Shown one piece after another: positions 22,073 to 30,972 of a stretch of DNA of 64,000 bases. Made by a program: the position numbers and the translations under genes. The DNA comes from [Synechococcus] sp. NIES-970 (GTDB lineage: Bacteria; Cyanobacteriota; Cyanobacteriia; Cyanobacteriales; MRBY01). Every line of letters begins with the position of its first letter. Position 1 is the first letter of the stretch. Below the pieces are notes generated by a model. It was not told the origin of the DNA. It did not search any database and saw only the letters and a program-made list of their open reading frames with translations. The stretch covers positions 806,001 through 870,000 of the forward strand of contig AP017959.1 of the NCBI GenBank assembly GCA_002356215.1, given 5' to 3'.

Positions 22073-22427
22073 TGACTTTTGGGGGCGTTACAGTAGTTTC
22101 AAGGAACTTATTTTAACTGGATCCCTCCCCCTCCCGGGAATTTCTTCTGGGCGATCGCCTCCGCCTAAGAATCTAGGGCGATCGCCAGAAAATTTTTAGC
22201 CGTACCAAATCAAAATGCAAAAATCTCACCCATGTCTTTGCCATAAACATAAGGATGAAGCTCAAGGATGTCAGGGTGTTGGGATATGATGGAGCGTGAG
22301 GTACATAGGTCGTGATATTCCTGCCATGCGCACCTGAGGCCACAAGATACACTGCTGTCCCGTGCCCCCCTGGATCGCCTACTGTAAAGGGTAGTGGCGA
22401 TCGCCTCCCCCACCAAGGTGACTCTGG
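22073..22427. other. Divergent intergenic region, pheT and kinase gene
   Basis: About 355 bp with no supported gene. It contains two HIP1 palindromes close together (22151-22158 and 22178-22185), each in the longer form GGCGATCGCC, and another near 22400. AAGGTGA at 22415-22421 is a plausible ribosome binding site for the kinase ATG. Confidence 0.4.
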
Positions 22428-24107
22428 ATGAGCTACTGCATTAACCCCGAATGTTCTAATCCCAAAAACCCACTCAACGCCCGGGTCTGTGCCACCTGCG
22501 GCAGCAGTCTGATCTTGCATCAGCGCTACAAATCCCTAAAGAGCCTGGGCCAAGGTGGTTTTGGTGCCACCTTCCTCGCGGTAGATTTAAACCTCCCCGG
22601 TAAACCCTCCTGTGTCATTAAACAGCTCCGGCCCTCCAGCAATGTCCCCCACCTATTCCAAATGGCCCGGGAACTCTTTGAGCGAGAAGCCGAAACCCTA
22701 GGGCGCATTGGTAACCATCCTCAGGTGCCCCGACTGCTCGATTACTTTGAAGATAGCCACCAGTTCTACCTCGTCCAAGAATATGTAAAAGGCAATAACC
22801 TCCAACAGGAAGTGAGAAAAAATGGCCCCTTCAGCGAAGCAGGAGCGCGGCAATTTTTGAGTGAAGTATTGCCCGTTGTTCAATATATCCACTCCCAACA
22901 GGTGATTCACCGCGATATCAAGCCGGCTAACTTGATCCGCCGTGAACAGGACAAAAAACTTGTCCTCATTGATTTTGGCGCCGTCAAAAACCAAATTAAT
23001 CTTGAGGCCGTGGCTAATTCCTCCGATCAAACGGCCCTCACCTCCTTTGCCGTCGGAACCCCTGGTTACGCCCCCCCAGAGCAAATGGCCATGCGCCCGG
23101 TCTATGCCAGTGATATCTACGCTGTGGGAATTACTTGCCTTTATCTGCTCACGGGGAAATCTCCCAAAGATCTAGACTATGACCCCAAAACCGGGGAAAT
23201 GATGTGGGAATCCTTTGTTGATATCAGTAACAGTTTTGCCAGTGTTCTCCGCAAAATGCTGGAAAGCTCTGTCAAGCACCGTTACCAGTCAGCCCAAGAG
23301 GTATTAGATGCCCTTGAGATGGAACCCTACATGGAAAGCTTGGCCCAGGGAATGGCTGATTTAAGTGGGGCCGATGCGATCAAAGGCACAACAGGCGGAC
23401 AACTGCCCAATGACCCTCTGGGCGAGGACGACGAGGATCTGACGGCGGGCCCCTCCACTTCGGCCCATTCTCGCTTAGCCATGGCCATTCGAGCGAGGCA
23501 AGACCGCTTTAAAACAAACCAGGGAAAACGAAATGTCCCCCATTCCCCAAGTTCTGCGGCAGGGCAGCGGGCAAACCGTGTCCAACAAAATCAACAACAT
23601 AAGCCCCGTTCGACTACGGGACGGAGCACACGTCTAGAAAAAAATTCAACACAAAATATACCGAAGCCAACGACTGTAAAATTAACTTCTCAGGATGTGT
23701 TGAGTGGCTACAACCAAGGACGTAAGGATTTTGCTCAGTTACAACTGGTGGCCCTGAGTCTACCGCGTCTCAATTTAGCGGGTTGTATTTTTCATCAGTC
23801 TCAGATGATCCAGGCGAATTTTCAAGGGTCAGATCTAAGTAATGTTGATTTTGGCAAAGCTAACCTCAGCCAAGCAAATTTGCGGGATGCCAATTTAGGC
23901 CGAGCTTATCTAAGCTATACCAATCTCAGTAATGCGGATCTGCGGGGGGCGGATTTACGTTTTGCTTATTTGAACTATGCCAACCTCGAGGGGGCCAATC
24001 TCTGTGGTGCTAATTTGCGGGATGCGAAGGTGACGGAGCAACAATTAAAAAAGGCGAAAACCAACTGGGCAACGGTAATGCCTAACGGAAAACGGGGTTT
24101 ATTTTAA
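22428..24107 (+). CDS. Ser/Thr protein kinase with zinc ribbon and pentapeptide repeats (SpkB-like)
   Basis: 559 residues. The N-terminus has four cysteines spaced like a zinc ribbon (Cys4, Cys9, Cys21, Cys24). A Hanks-type kinase domain follows (about 32-300): glycine loop LGQGGFGAT, Lys65, HRDIKPANLI, IDFGAVK, and an APE-like GYAPPEQ. A polar Gln/Ser/Arg-rich linker (about 340-425) leads to tandem pentapeptide repeats (about 445-545; ANLSQANLRDANLG, NLSNADLRGADLR). This architecture matches the cyanobacterial SpkB type. Known: such kinases phosphorylate Ser/Thr in signalling; the substrate here is unknown. No membrane span, so probably cytosolic. It converges on the next gene, sharing 4 bp (TTAA) at the stops. 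Confidence 0.92.
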   Translation: MSYCINPECSNPKNPLNARVCATCGSSLILHQRYKSLKSLGQGGFGATFLAVDLNLPGKPSCVIKQLRPSSNVPHLFQMARELFEREAETLGRIGNHPQVPRLLDYFEDSHQFYLVQEYVKGNNLQQEVRKNGPFSEAGARQFLSEVLPVVQYIHSQQVIHRDIKPANLIRREQDKKLVLIDFGAVKNQINLEAVANSSDQTALTSFAVGTPGYAPPEQMAMRPVYASDIYAVGITCLYLLTGKSPKDLDYDPKTGEMMWESFVDISNSFASVLRKMLESSVKHRYQSAQEVLDALEMEPYMESLAQGMADLSGADAIKGTTGGQLPNDPLGEDDEDLTAGPSTSAHSRLAMAIRARQDRFKTNQGKRNVPHSPSSAAGQRANRVQQNQQHKPRSTTGRSTRLEKNSTQNIPKPTTVKLTSQDVLSGYNQGRKDFAQLQLVALSLPRLNLAGCIFHQSQMIQANFQGSDLSNVDFGKANLSQANLRDANLGRAYLSYTNLSNADLRGADLRFAYLNYANLEGANLCGANLRDAKVTEQQLKKAKTNWATVMPNGKRGLF

Positions 24108-25813
24108 CCGTTGCTCTTCCGCCAAGCGGCGATATTCCAAGTATTCATATCCCAGGGCGTAAGGGTAACACCCATTAGGCGATCGCCAATGCCTGCCGTT
24201 TCTGCCCGGTGCACGAGGGGAATCACCGCAAAATCTTCAATTAACAGATCATTGAGGCGGATCAAATTAGCCTGACGCTGGCCCGGATCTAACTCTATGA
24301 CCGTCGCTGCCCAGAGGTTGTCATAGTCCGAGTTACAGTAGCGGGAATCATTATCTCCCGTCCAGTTGTTGGCCTGGGTGGGAATTTCATCACAGGTGTA
24401 ACGGCGCAGGTAGGGGAGAGGATCTGGGTTCGTATTCCCTGTCATAAACATTTGCAAATCTGCGGTAAAACGTTCCACCGTGTCCGAGTTCCCTGGATCC
24501 CCAGAAAAATAAACGCTGGCATCGATACTCTTGAGATCGATCGCCATACCGATCTGGGCAAGGTTTTGCTTGATAATCGCCTGGGTCTTTTGGCGCAGAG
24601 GATTCACAGAGGTTTGAAATAACAGACGCATTTCGATCCCATTTTTGTCGCGGCTGCCATCCCCATTGCTATCAACCCAACCGGCTTGATCCAGGAGTTG
24701 ATTTGCCCGCCCTGGGTCAAATTCAAAGCGGGTATTGGGAGAAACTACCTCGGGGGGATTGACGACAAAATTACTGGTGGCCTGACCTGTCACCCCATAA
24801 AGTTCTTGGGCAATGGTGTCGCGGTCAATGGCGGAGGCGATCGCCTCCCGGACTAAAGGATCACTCAAAAAAGGATGGGGAAAAGCCAAGCTCGACCGCT
24901 CGCCACTGGGGGTGGCCTGATTTGGATCCGTGAAATTGAGCACCAATCGTTCACTGAGGGCGCCAAAATTGGTTAACACCTGGCCCCGACCCGCCGCCTC
25001 TAACTCTGTCAGCACCTTACTTTCCACCTGGAGATTGTAGGCAAAATCTGCCTCCCCCGTTTGCAGCACCGCCCGCGCCGCCGCCGTTGCATCCCCCCCA
25101 CCTTTCAATTCCAGCCGTTCAAAAGCCAGTTGTTCCACCGCACGGTAGTGGGGATTTTTTTCATAGACCACCACATCCCCGGGTCGAAACTCTGTCACGC
25201 GATAGGGGCCCGTACCTACAGGTAAAAGGTTTGCCGGAGCCGTCCGTGCCTGTTCGCCTGGATAGTTGATAAATTGATGCCTGGGCAAAATGACCCCTTC
25301 GGCTCCCACAAAAACCCCAAACCAGGCAGGTGTGACTTCCTTGAAAGTAATTTTGACGGTTGTCTCATCTAGGGCCTCTACAGTTTCTATCCCCTGAACA
25401 TTTCCTGCATTGGTCGCCCCTGTCGCCGGATCGCTGAGAAATTCGTAGGTAAACACCACATCTGCCGCCGTAAAGGGTTCCCCATCAGACCAGCGTAAAT
25501 CAGGTTTTAAGCGCCAGGTTACCGATCGCCCGTCAGCACTGAGGCCACCATTTTCGAGGGTCGGAATTTCAGCCGCCAGGATCGGGGTCAGTTCGCTGTC
25601 TGGGTCAAAGCTAGCGAGGGGTTCGAGGGTAATACGGCTGGCTTCCCAATCCTTGAAACCCGTGGATAGGTGAGGATTGAGAATCGTGGGAGCTTGCCAA
25701 TATAAAAGCTTGAGTTGGGTTGGATCATCCTGGCGGGGGGCCATGTTAGCACCACTGCAAGCAACCAGCAGGAGGGAAGCAACAAGGAGAGTCGGGCGAA
25801 ATAAATGGGGCAT
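24104..25813 (-). CDS. ABC transporter substrate-binding lipoprotein, family 5 (peptide/nickel type)
   Basis: 569 residues. It starts with a lipoprotein signal (LLVASLLLVAC, lipidated Cys about 19) and has the family-5 fold: NPHLSTGFKDWEA, then RWSDGEPFTAADVVFTYEFL (about 110-130), and the late PFLSDPLVREAIASAIDR block. Known role: periplasmic capture of oligopeptides or similar solutes for an ABC importer. No permease or ATPase gene is beside it. It starts 5 bp after the FAH-family gene, so the two are probably one transcript. Ligand cannot be assigned. Confidence 0.9.
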   Translation of the reverse strand: MPHLFRPTLLVASLLLVACSGANMAPRQDDPTQLKLLYWQAPTILNPHLSTGFKDWEASRITLEPLASFDPDSELTPILAAEIPTLENGGLSADGRSVTWRLKPDLRWSDGEPFTAADVVFTYEFLSDPATGATNAGNVQGIETVEALDETTVKITFKEVTPAWFGVFVGAEGVILPRHQFINYPGEQARTAPANLLPVGTGPYRVTEFRPGDVVVYEKNPHYRAVEQLAFERLELKGGGDATAAARAVLQTGEADFAYNLQVESKVLTELEAAGRGQVLTNFGALSERLVLNFTDPNQATPSGERSSLAFPHPFLSDPLVREAIASAIDRDTIAQELYGVTGQATSNFVVNPPEVVSPNTRFEFDPGRANQLLDQAGWVDSNGDGSRDKNGIEMRLLFQTSVNPLRQKTQAIIKQNLAQIGMAIDLKSIDASVYFSGDPGNSDTVERFTADLQMFMTGNTNPDPLPYLRRYTCDEIPTQANNWTGDNDSRYCNSDYDNLWAATVIELDPGQRQANLIRLNDLLIEDFAVIPLVHRAETAGIGDRLMGVTLTPWDMNTWNIAAWRKSNG

Positions 25814-25818
25814 TAGGC

Positions 25819-26637
25819 TCAGGACAGGGGGGGAGTGGCGGATTCAAGGGGGGCAACAATGGGATTTTCTAGGGCACCAATGCCCTCAATGGTGATCAAC
25901 AGGCGATCGCCAACCTGTATTGGTTTCACCCCTGCGGGGGTTCCCGTTAAGATCACATCCCCCGGTAGGAGGGTCATCACCTGGGAAATATAGCTCACCA
26001 GTTGCGCTAGGGAAAAAACCATATCCTGGATCGAAGCATCCTGAACGGGCGCAGTTTCGGATTCTTCGGTTTTGACATAATTTATATAAGTCCGCAGCCG
26101 GGCATCGGGGCTAATTTCCCGCACAATCCATGGCCCTAGGGGACAAAATGTATCAAAGCCTTTAGCCCTCGTCCATTGGGCATCCTGTCGCTGGAGATCC
26201 CGCGCCGTGACATCATTGGCGATGGTATAACCCCAAATCTTTTGATGGGCTTCTTCCTCAGAGCAATGGTGGAGGCGATCGCCAATGACCAGGGCTAATT
26301 CCCCCTCAAACTCTAATTGCTGGCAAGGAATAGGATAGACAATATTCTGTTGGTGTGCCACAAGGGAACTGGGCGGCTTCAGAAATAACAAAGGCTCCGG
26401 CGGCACAGCCTGATTAAACTCCGCTGCATGGGCTGCATAATTATGGCCCACAGCCACAATCTTAGACGGGGCACAGGGAGTCAAGAGTTGATACCCATCT
26501 GGCTCCAAAATTTCCCCTGTCGGTTGTCCCCCCAACCAAGCTGGCGCATCGATGATCTGCACTTCCCAGTTGAGCTGTAATAGCCCATAAAGTACTTGCC
26601 CTTGGGGGGTCTTGACCCGTACATATCGTTTCGCCAT
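25819..26637 (-). CDS. Fumarylacetoacetate hydrolase (FAH) family protein
   Basis: 272 residues. The C-terminal FAH fold is clear: KIVAVGHNYAAHAAE (about 59-73), FLKPPSS, the metal-site Glu residues in EFEGELALVIG, NDVTARDLQ (Asp metal ligand), KGFDTFCPLGPW, and GDVILTGTPAGV. Known of the family: hydrolysis, decarboxylation or isomerisation of C-C bonds next to keto groups, with Mg or Mn. In cyanobacteria the usual guess is acylpyruvase or oxaloacetate decarboxylase activity; the substrate here is not known. It is first in a two-gene unit with the substrate-binding lipoprotein and is divergent from rpsF. Confidence 0.9.
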   Translation of the reverse strand: MAKRYVRVKTPQGQVLYGLLQLNWEVQIIDAPAWLGGQPTGEILEPDGYQLLTPCAPSKIVAVGHNYAAHAAEFNQAVPPEPLLFLKPPSSLVAHQQNIVYPIPCQQLEFEGELALVIGDRLHHCSEEEAHQKIWGYTIANDVTARDLQRQDAQWTRAKGFDTFCPLGPWIVREISPDARLRTYINYVKTEESETAPVQDASIQDMVFSLAQLVSYISQVMTLLPGDVILTGTPAGVKPIQVGDRLLITIEGIGALENPIVAPLESATPPLS

Positions 26638-26886
26638 AGATGAATTTCAGTCAAACTGATTAGGGATAAAAAACAAATATCACCGGACAATGGCGATCAT
26701 CGATCCTCCCATTGCCTAACACTGAAGCAATAGTCTACCTGCAAATTTCTGCAAACATTTCCTAAAGCTAGGCAAGGTGTAGTAGAATTTTATATCCTTG
26801 CTCCTCGAATCGTAAAAGAAATCTAATATTTCTATTTCCGCACACCGAGCAGCCCTATTGTCCAGAAGGATTGAAATCAAACAGTA

Positions 26887-27237
26887 ATGAGCAACAACTA
26901 CGAAATGATGTACATCCTGCGCCCCGACCTCAGCGAAGAGCAGGTGCAGGAAGTGTCGAGTAAATACAAAACGATGCTCCAGGAATCTGGTGCCACTGAT
27001 CTCCAAGTGCAAGTACGGGGCAAACGTCACCTCGCTTACCCCATCCAAAACTTCAACGATGGTATTTATATCCAGGTGAACTACAAAGCCGATGGTAGTC
27101 AAATCAAAGCCATTGAGCGGGATATGCGCTTAGGTGAAACTGTTATCCGCTACCTCACGATCAAAATGGATGCAGAGCCCGCTGAGCTCGAGACAGAAAT
27201 TGTGCCACCTTCTGAACCAGCCGCTGCTGGTGCTTAA
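26887..27237 (+). CDS. rpsF: 30S ribosomal protein S6
   Basis: 116 residues. The S6 fold starts with [19 protein letters not shown], continues with the [20 protein letters not shown] block (about 48-68), and ends in an acidic Pro/Ala-rich tail. It binds 16S rRNA with S18 in the small-subunit platform. Neither rpsR nor ssb is adjacent, unlike many bacteria. A strong terminator lies just downstream, so it is probably monocistronic. Confidence 0.97.
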   Translation: MSNNYEMMYILRPDLSEEQVQEVSSKYKTMLQESGATDLQVQVRGKRHLAYPIQNFNDGIYIQVNYKADGSQIKAIERDMRLGETVIRYLTIKMDAEPAELETEIVPPSEPAAAGA

Positions 27238-27286
27238 GCCCTGGTAACCCCACAACAATTACACAATTAAGCCTTAATTAAAAATG

Positions 27287-27322
27287 AAAAAAGGTGGAAG
27301 AAATTTTCTCTCCACCTTTTTT
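27287..27322. terminator. Bidirectional terminator between rpsF and kinase-like gene
   Basis: Perfect 12-bp stem AAAAAAGGTGGA / TCCACCTTTTTT with a 12-nt loop. Symmetrical A and T runs serve both convergent genes. Confidence 0.92.
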
Positions 27323-27334
27323 TAATGCCCTTAC

Positions 27335-28726
27335 CTAGATCGGCACAGCCAGGCTATGGCCTAGGGGTAAGAAAATGGCAAAAACCTCTTCTCCTGATGC
27401 CCGTCGCCGAATTGCAAGTTTCCCCCCCAACTGTTGGAACAGATTTTTGGTGACATTGGGGTTGAGGCTCAAGCTTCCAGTTTCTGGCTGAAAGACCAGC
27501 AGTTGACCGATCGCCTTTTCGAGACATTTTTGACCAAGGCCATGGGATTGGACTTCGAGTTTGAGTTGGTCACCAGCCGTACTCACCTGAATTTGTACCT
27601 CCGCCCCAGTCGGTAACCGCCGGGTAAAGGTTTCAATGAGCCCCGAAAGAACCTGGTCTAACATGGCTGGATCGCTCACTACCTGGGGGAGGTAGGGGGG
27701 CAAGGTCACTTCAAGGTTAACATTGCGCCGTTGGGCCTGTTTTTGCCAGCGGGGCGTCCCTTCCTGGAACAGTTGCTCTAGGGAAATGGGCATCAATTGC
27801 ACCGAATGTCGTTGTTTTTGGGAAGGAGTTTCTAATTCTGCGGCCCGGAAAATGAGTTCCATGCGACGGATCTGTTCGTTACATTCCTGCTCAATGGTTT
27901 CGATGCGCTTCACGATATCTTTGGTGAGCTGGGTTTTCTTTTTCAGCAGCAGTTTCGTCATGGTGCGGATCGTTGTGAGGGGGGTGCGAATCTCGTGGGT
28001 GAGGGCCTGGAGCAGTTCGAGCTCTGGTTGTACCGCCTGTACTGTCTGCTCTGGGATATTGAGGGATTCTTCGGGGAGGATAATGTCAGTTTGGGGTAGG
28101 GTCGCCACCAGCGATCGCACAAAGAGCTGACTAAAACGCACCACGAGGCGGTAGTCAGGGATCTGGCCACCCAAGGGTTGCCACCGTCGGGCAAGGGCTT
28201 GGTATTGGAAGGGTTGGGTCAAAGCCAGTCGCCACTGCAAAATTTCCCAAATGGCGGCGATCGCCTCCGGCTCGAAAGAAAATAATAATCCCTGGGGGGA
28301 GGCGGCCATGGCGAAGTTAAAGTCTTCGGTCAAAATCACGCAAAACTGTTCCTGGGCCAGGGGATCATTGGGCAGAAGGGGAAATTCTACCATCTTGTTT
28401 TCTAGTGATCGCCCCTGGGGACAGCCCCCACCGGGTAACTGGAGTTGATCCCGGGCAATGTGTCGGAGATTTTTGGGGGTGAGGACGCAATGGTGGTAGC
28501 GGGTGGCAATTTGAGGGGCCGCAAACAGGGGGCTAGGACTCGATAAAATAATTCCATGGTGGCTGGCGGCGGTGGTGGCTTGCAGCAATTCTGTCAGGGC
28601 AACGATCGCCGCCCCCCATTGATCCCCCTGGTGGCGATCGCCTGCCGGGGAAGACAATGGCTGAAATTTCTGGAGAATGCCCACCACCGTTTGTTGAATA
28701 TCCAGTTGTTCGAAATCTAAATTCAC
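27335..28726 (-). CDS. Histidine-kinase-like protein with degenerate ATPase domain
   Basis: About 463 residues. The N-terminal ~230 residues form a sensor-like region I cannot classify. A dimerisation/phosphoacceptor helix has a normal H-box, LTHEIRTPLT (His about 244). The ATPase part looks eroded: where a VLxNLLxNA N-box is expected there is VLSGLIETFTRR without the key Asn, and the DxGxG motif reads SHGLG. The final block LGGKLAIRRRASGEEVFAIFLPL keeps the family shape. It may therefore sense or scaffold without normal autophosphorylation. A GTG start at 28726 has GGAG 8 nt upstream; a GTG at 28735 is an alternative. No partner regulator is adjacent. Confidence 0.8.
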   Translation of the reverse strand: MNLDFEQLDIQQTVVGILQKFQPLSSPAGDRHQGDQWGAAIVALTELLQATTAASHHGIILSSPSPLFAAPQIATRYHHCVLTPKNLRHIARDQLQLPGGGCPQGRSLENKMVEFPLLPNDPLAQEQFCVILTEDFNFAMAASPQGLLFSFEPEAIAAIWEILQWRLALTQPFQYQALARRWQPLGGQIPDYRLVVRFSQLFVRSLVATLPQTDIILPEESLNIPEQTVQAVQPELELLQALTHEIRTPLTTIRTMTKLLLKKKTQLTKDIVKRIETIEQECNEQIRRMELIFRAAELETPSQKQRHSVQLMPISLEQLFQEGTPRWQKQAQRRNVNLEVTLPPYLPQVVSDPAMLDQVLSGLIETFTRRLPTGAEVQIQVSTAGDQLKLEVQSHGLGQKCLEKAIGQLLVFQPETGSLSLNPNVTKNLFQQLGGKLAIRRRASGEEVFAIFLPLGHSLAVPI

Positions 28727-28891
28727 CGCAGTCACTCCGACTTCGACCCTAAGTTACCTTGATACTAAGAGGATTCTTCACAAAATAGAAGTCGTACAAC
28801 CGAACAGAACACAGTGGGGTTTTACCAGAAAGTCCAGGTCATCAGAGCCTTTATCTCTTGCCCGGATATGGCGAAATCTTCAAATTTTTCC

Positions 28892-28920
28892 GTAACAAAA
28901 ACGGTATGTTCTGCTACACT
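28892..28920 (+). promoter_or_regulatory. Candidate promoter of an intergenic small RNA
   Basis: GTAACA at 28892-28897, a 17-nt spacer, and extended -10 TGC-TACACT with the hexamer at 28915-28920. The same TGC-plus-hexamer form precedes tRNA-Arg at 36 kb. Transcription would begin near 28927. Confidence 0.4.
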
Positions 28921-28926
28921 ATGGAT

Positions 28927-29046
28927 TGTGTAAAGAAATATTTCGGGCTCCGTGCTGGGAACGCGTGGTTTGAAATTTTACGTTTTTTTGATACAGAAAC
29001 AACAACAAGCTTGAGTCATGCCAGCGATCGCCTCGCTGGTTTTTTT
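28927..29046 (+). ncRNA. Candidate small RNA or ycf51 leader attenuator
   Basis: About 120 nt bounded by a plausible promoter and a strong intrinsic terminator. The segment carries no open frame of note and no match that I recognise to Yfr1, Yfr2, 6S, tmRNA or SRP RNA. Alternatively it could be an attenuating leader of ycf51, whose ATG is about 106 bp beyond the terminator. Confidence 0.4.
29021..29046 (+). terminator. Orphan intrinsic terminator
   Basis: Perfect 7-bp stem CCAGCGA / TCGCTGG, 5-nt loop and seven T. The left arm and loop contain a HIP1-like octamer. No plus-strand gene ends upstream of it within 1.7 kb. Confidence 0.85.
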
Positions 29047-29152
29047 CTTGAGGCCCTTGCTGAGATAATAGATGCCACTACTTTTTTAAAAAATCTTTCT
29101 TTGGCCTCAATGGTTTCGAGATTGAGTGACCATCCTTTAATATTACTGACCT

Positions 29153-29674
29153 ATGGAAAATTTGGATTTCGCCCTTTATACCCAGTGGTCGGCCTATGCC
29201 ACCCTCCTGTTTGCTGTTTTGGCGATCGCCGCCTTTTTGTTCAAATGGGGAATCCGTTTTCGCCTTGTGGGAACGACGGGTTTTATGATCGTCTTGACCA
29301 TTGGTCTATTTGGTCTGAGCCTGGGCCTGTTTAACCGCAGCGTTGTCCCCGGAGCCGTCCGCTACACCCTGGTGTATGACAATGGCGCAAATCTGGCCGT
29401 CGTCGCCGTAAAGCCCACCATTACCGCCACGGAAGTCAATGCCACCCTCCAGCAGGCTTCCAATGATCTTTTTTCCTACGGGCGCGTTGGTGGTGGAGAA
29501 GACAAATTTACCGTGCGTCTCCGGGTGATTAACCATCCCGAACCGGGGGTTTCTGAACCTTTGTATTTGGGCCAAGTGCGGCGTTCCATCACCGATCGCG
29601 AAACCGCGAGTCTCGATGTCCAGCTTTATCCAGAAAATTTCAAAAAACTGCCCCAACCAAATCCCATTAGTTAG
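29153..29674 (+). CDS. ycf51: Ycf51 family membrane protein
   Basis: 173 residues. Two hydrophobic spans at about 14-32 and 42-62 precede a soluble domain rich in beta strands (VPGAVRYTLVYDNGANLAVVAVKP, then a C-terminal SITDRETASLDVQLYP). It matches the Ycf51/DUF2518 family found in cyanobacteria and red-algal plastids. Function is unknown; membrane location is inferred from the two spans. It precedes the dehydrogenase gene by about 50 bp on the same strand. Confidence 0.85.
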   Translation: MENLDFALYTQWSAYATLLFAVLAIAAFLFKWGIRFRLVGTTGFMIVLTIGLFGLSLGLFNRSVVPGAVRYTLVYDNGANLAVVAVKPTITATEVNATLQQASNDLFSYGRVGGGEDKFTVRLRVINHPEPGVSEPLYLGQVRRSITDRETASLDVQLYPENFKKLPQPNPIS

Positions 29675-29724
29675 GATCTAAGGGATTATCTTTTTCCTGT
29701 TGCTTTTACGTTCATCCATCACCT

Positions 29725-30888
29725 ATGAAAAACGTCGCTGCGCCCACCGAAACTGCTGTTATGCAAATTCTCATTGCCCCGGCCCAAGTCCTCAAGGGAC
29801 ATAATGCCTTGGCCCAGGCGGGGGCGGCGATCGCCCGGTGGGGAAAACGGCCCTTTGTGGTGGGAGGACAACAGACCCTGGCACAGTTGGCAGCTCCTTT
29901 AAATGCCCTCAGTTCCCAAGAAAACCTAGATTTAGCCACAGGGAGCTATAGTCCCGATTGTTCGGAAGCCTCCCTAAAAAGTCTGGCGAAAAAGTTTAAG
30001 GGCCACAAGGCAGATTTTGTGATCGGGATTGGTGGCGGCAAAGCCCTGGATACGGCAAAGCTCCTTGCCCACCAGCAACATTGCCCGATTGTCACGATTC
30101 CCACCTCAGCGGCCACCTGTGCGGCCTGGACAGCGCTCTCGAATATTTATTCTGACCAGGGGGCATTTCAGTATGATGTCAGCTTGGCCCAATGCCCTAA
30201 TTTGCTGATCCTTGACTATAATCTGATTCGCACTGCCCCCCAACGGACGTTAGTGGCTGGCATCGGGGATGCGATCGCCAAGTGGTATGAAGCCTCTGTG
30301 AGCAGTGGGCATTCCCCCCAGACCTTGACCATTGCCGCCGTCCAGGAAGCGAGAATTCTCCGGGATATCCTTTTGCAAAAATCTGCCCAGGCGATCGCCG
30401 ATGTCCAGAGTCCCGAATGGCAAGAGGTGGTAGATGCAACGGTGCTCCTCGCTGGGGTAATTGGGGGCTTAGGAGGCGCTAACTGCCGCACCGTCGCCGC
30501 CCATGCCGTCCACAACGGGCTAACCCATTTGCCTGCGGCCCATGGCGTTTTACACGGCGAAAAAGTAGCCTACGGAATCTTGGTACAATTGCGCCTCGAA
30601 GAAATTTGCCAGAAGAGTCAATTGGCGGAAACCGCGCGGCAACAGCTGCTCCAGTTCTATCGGGAAATTGGTCTCCCCCAAAGTCTCGGCGATCTCGGCT
30701 TGGGGGATATGACCCTGGCTGAATTACGCCGGGTGGCTGAAATCACCTGCCAACCCCAGTCTGACATCCATCGCTTGCCCTTTAAGGTGAATCCAGAACA
30801 ACTGATGGCCGCCATGGTTTCCACCCAGGCCCCCCGGGAAAGTGCCACAGCCGAGGCGATCGCCCCCACAGAAGCAAAGGTCAGCTAG
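29725..30888 (+). CDS. Iron-containing alcohol dehydrogenase family, GldA-like
   Basis: 387 residues. Seen: the NAD-binding GIGGGKALDTAKLLA (about 97-111), TIPTSAATCAAWTALS (about 120-140), and the metal-ligand helices with HAVHNGLTHLPAAHGVLHGEK near 262-280. This is the glycerol dehydrogenase-like branch, NAD-linked and probably cytosolic. Substrate in cyanobacteria is uncertain; some relatives are annotated as glycerol dehydrogenase. An internal ATG at 29761 is an alternative start. It is followed by purK on the same strand. Confidence 0.88.
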   Translation: MKNVAAPTETAVMQILIAPAQVLKGHNALAQAGAAIARWGKRPFVVGGQQTLAQLAAPLNALSSQENLDLATGSYSPDCSEASLKSLAKKFKGHKADFVIGIGGGKALDTAKLLAHQQHCPIVTIPTSAATCAAWTALSNIYSDQGAFQYDVSLAQCPNLLILDYNLIRTAPQRTLVAGIGDAIAKWYEASVSSGHSPQTLTIAAVQEARILRDILLQKSAQAIADVQSPEWQEVVDATVLLAGVIGGLGGANCRTVAAHAVHNGLTHLPAAHGVLHGEKVAYGILVQLRLEEICQKSQLAETARQQLLQFYREIGLPQSLGDLGLGDMTLAELRRVAEITCQPQSDIHRLPFKVNPEQLMAAMVSTQAPRESATAEAIAPTEAKVS

Positions 30889-30972
30889 AGGCGATCGCCC
30901 GGTGGCGGCGGCTGGGATAATTTTCGAGATCACGCATTAATTCACCAAATATCAGGACAGCACAACAACAGC

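Larger units (their letters stand above)
28736..29152. other. 417-bp region with an orphan promoter and terminator
   Basis: Between the divergent kinase-like gene and ycf51. It contains an extended -10 promoter (28892-28920), pairing segments and a strong terminator (29021-29046) without a convincing coding frame between. The open frames that cross it run into ycf51 out of frame and have no recognisable protein. Confidence 0.6.

Noticed and set aside
28858-29334. 158-codon frame across the candidate sRNA and start of ycf51
   Set aside because: It crosses a strong terminator and reads ycf51 in the wrong frame; no family resemblance.
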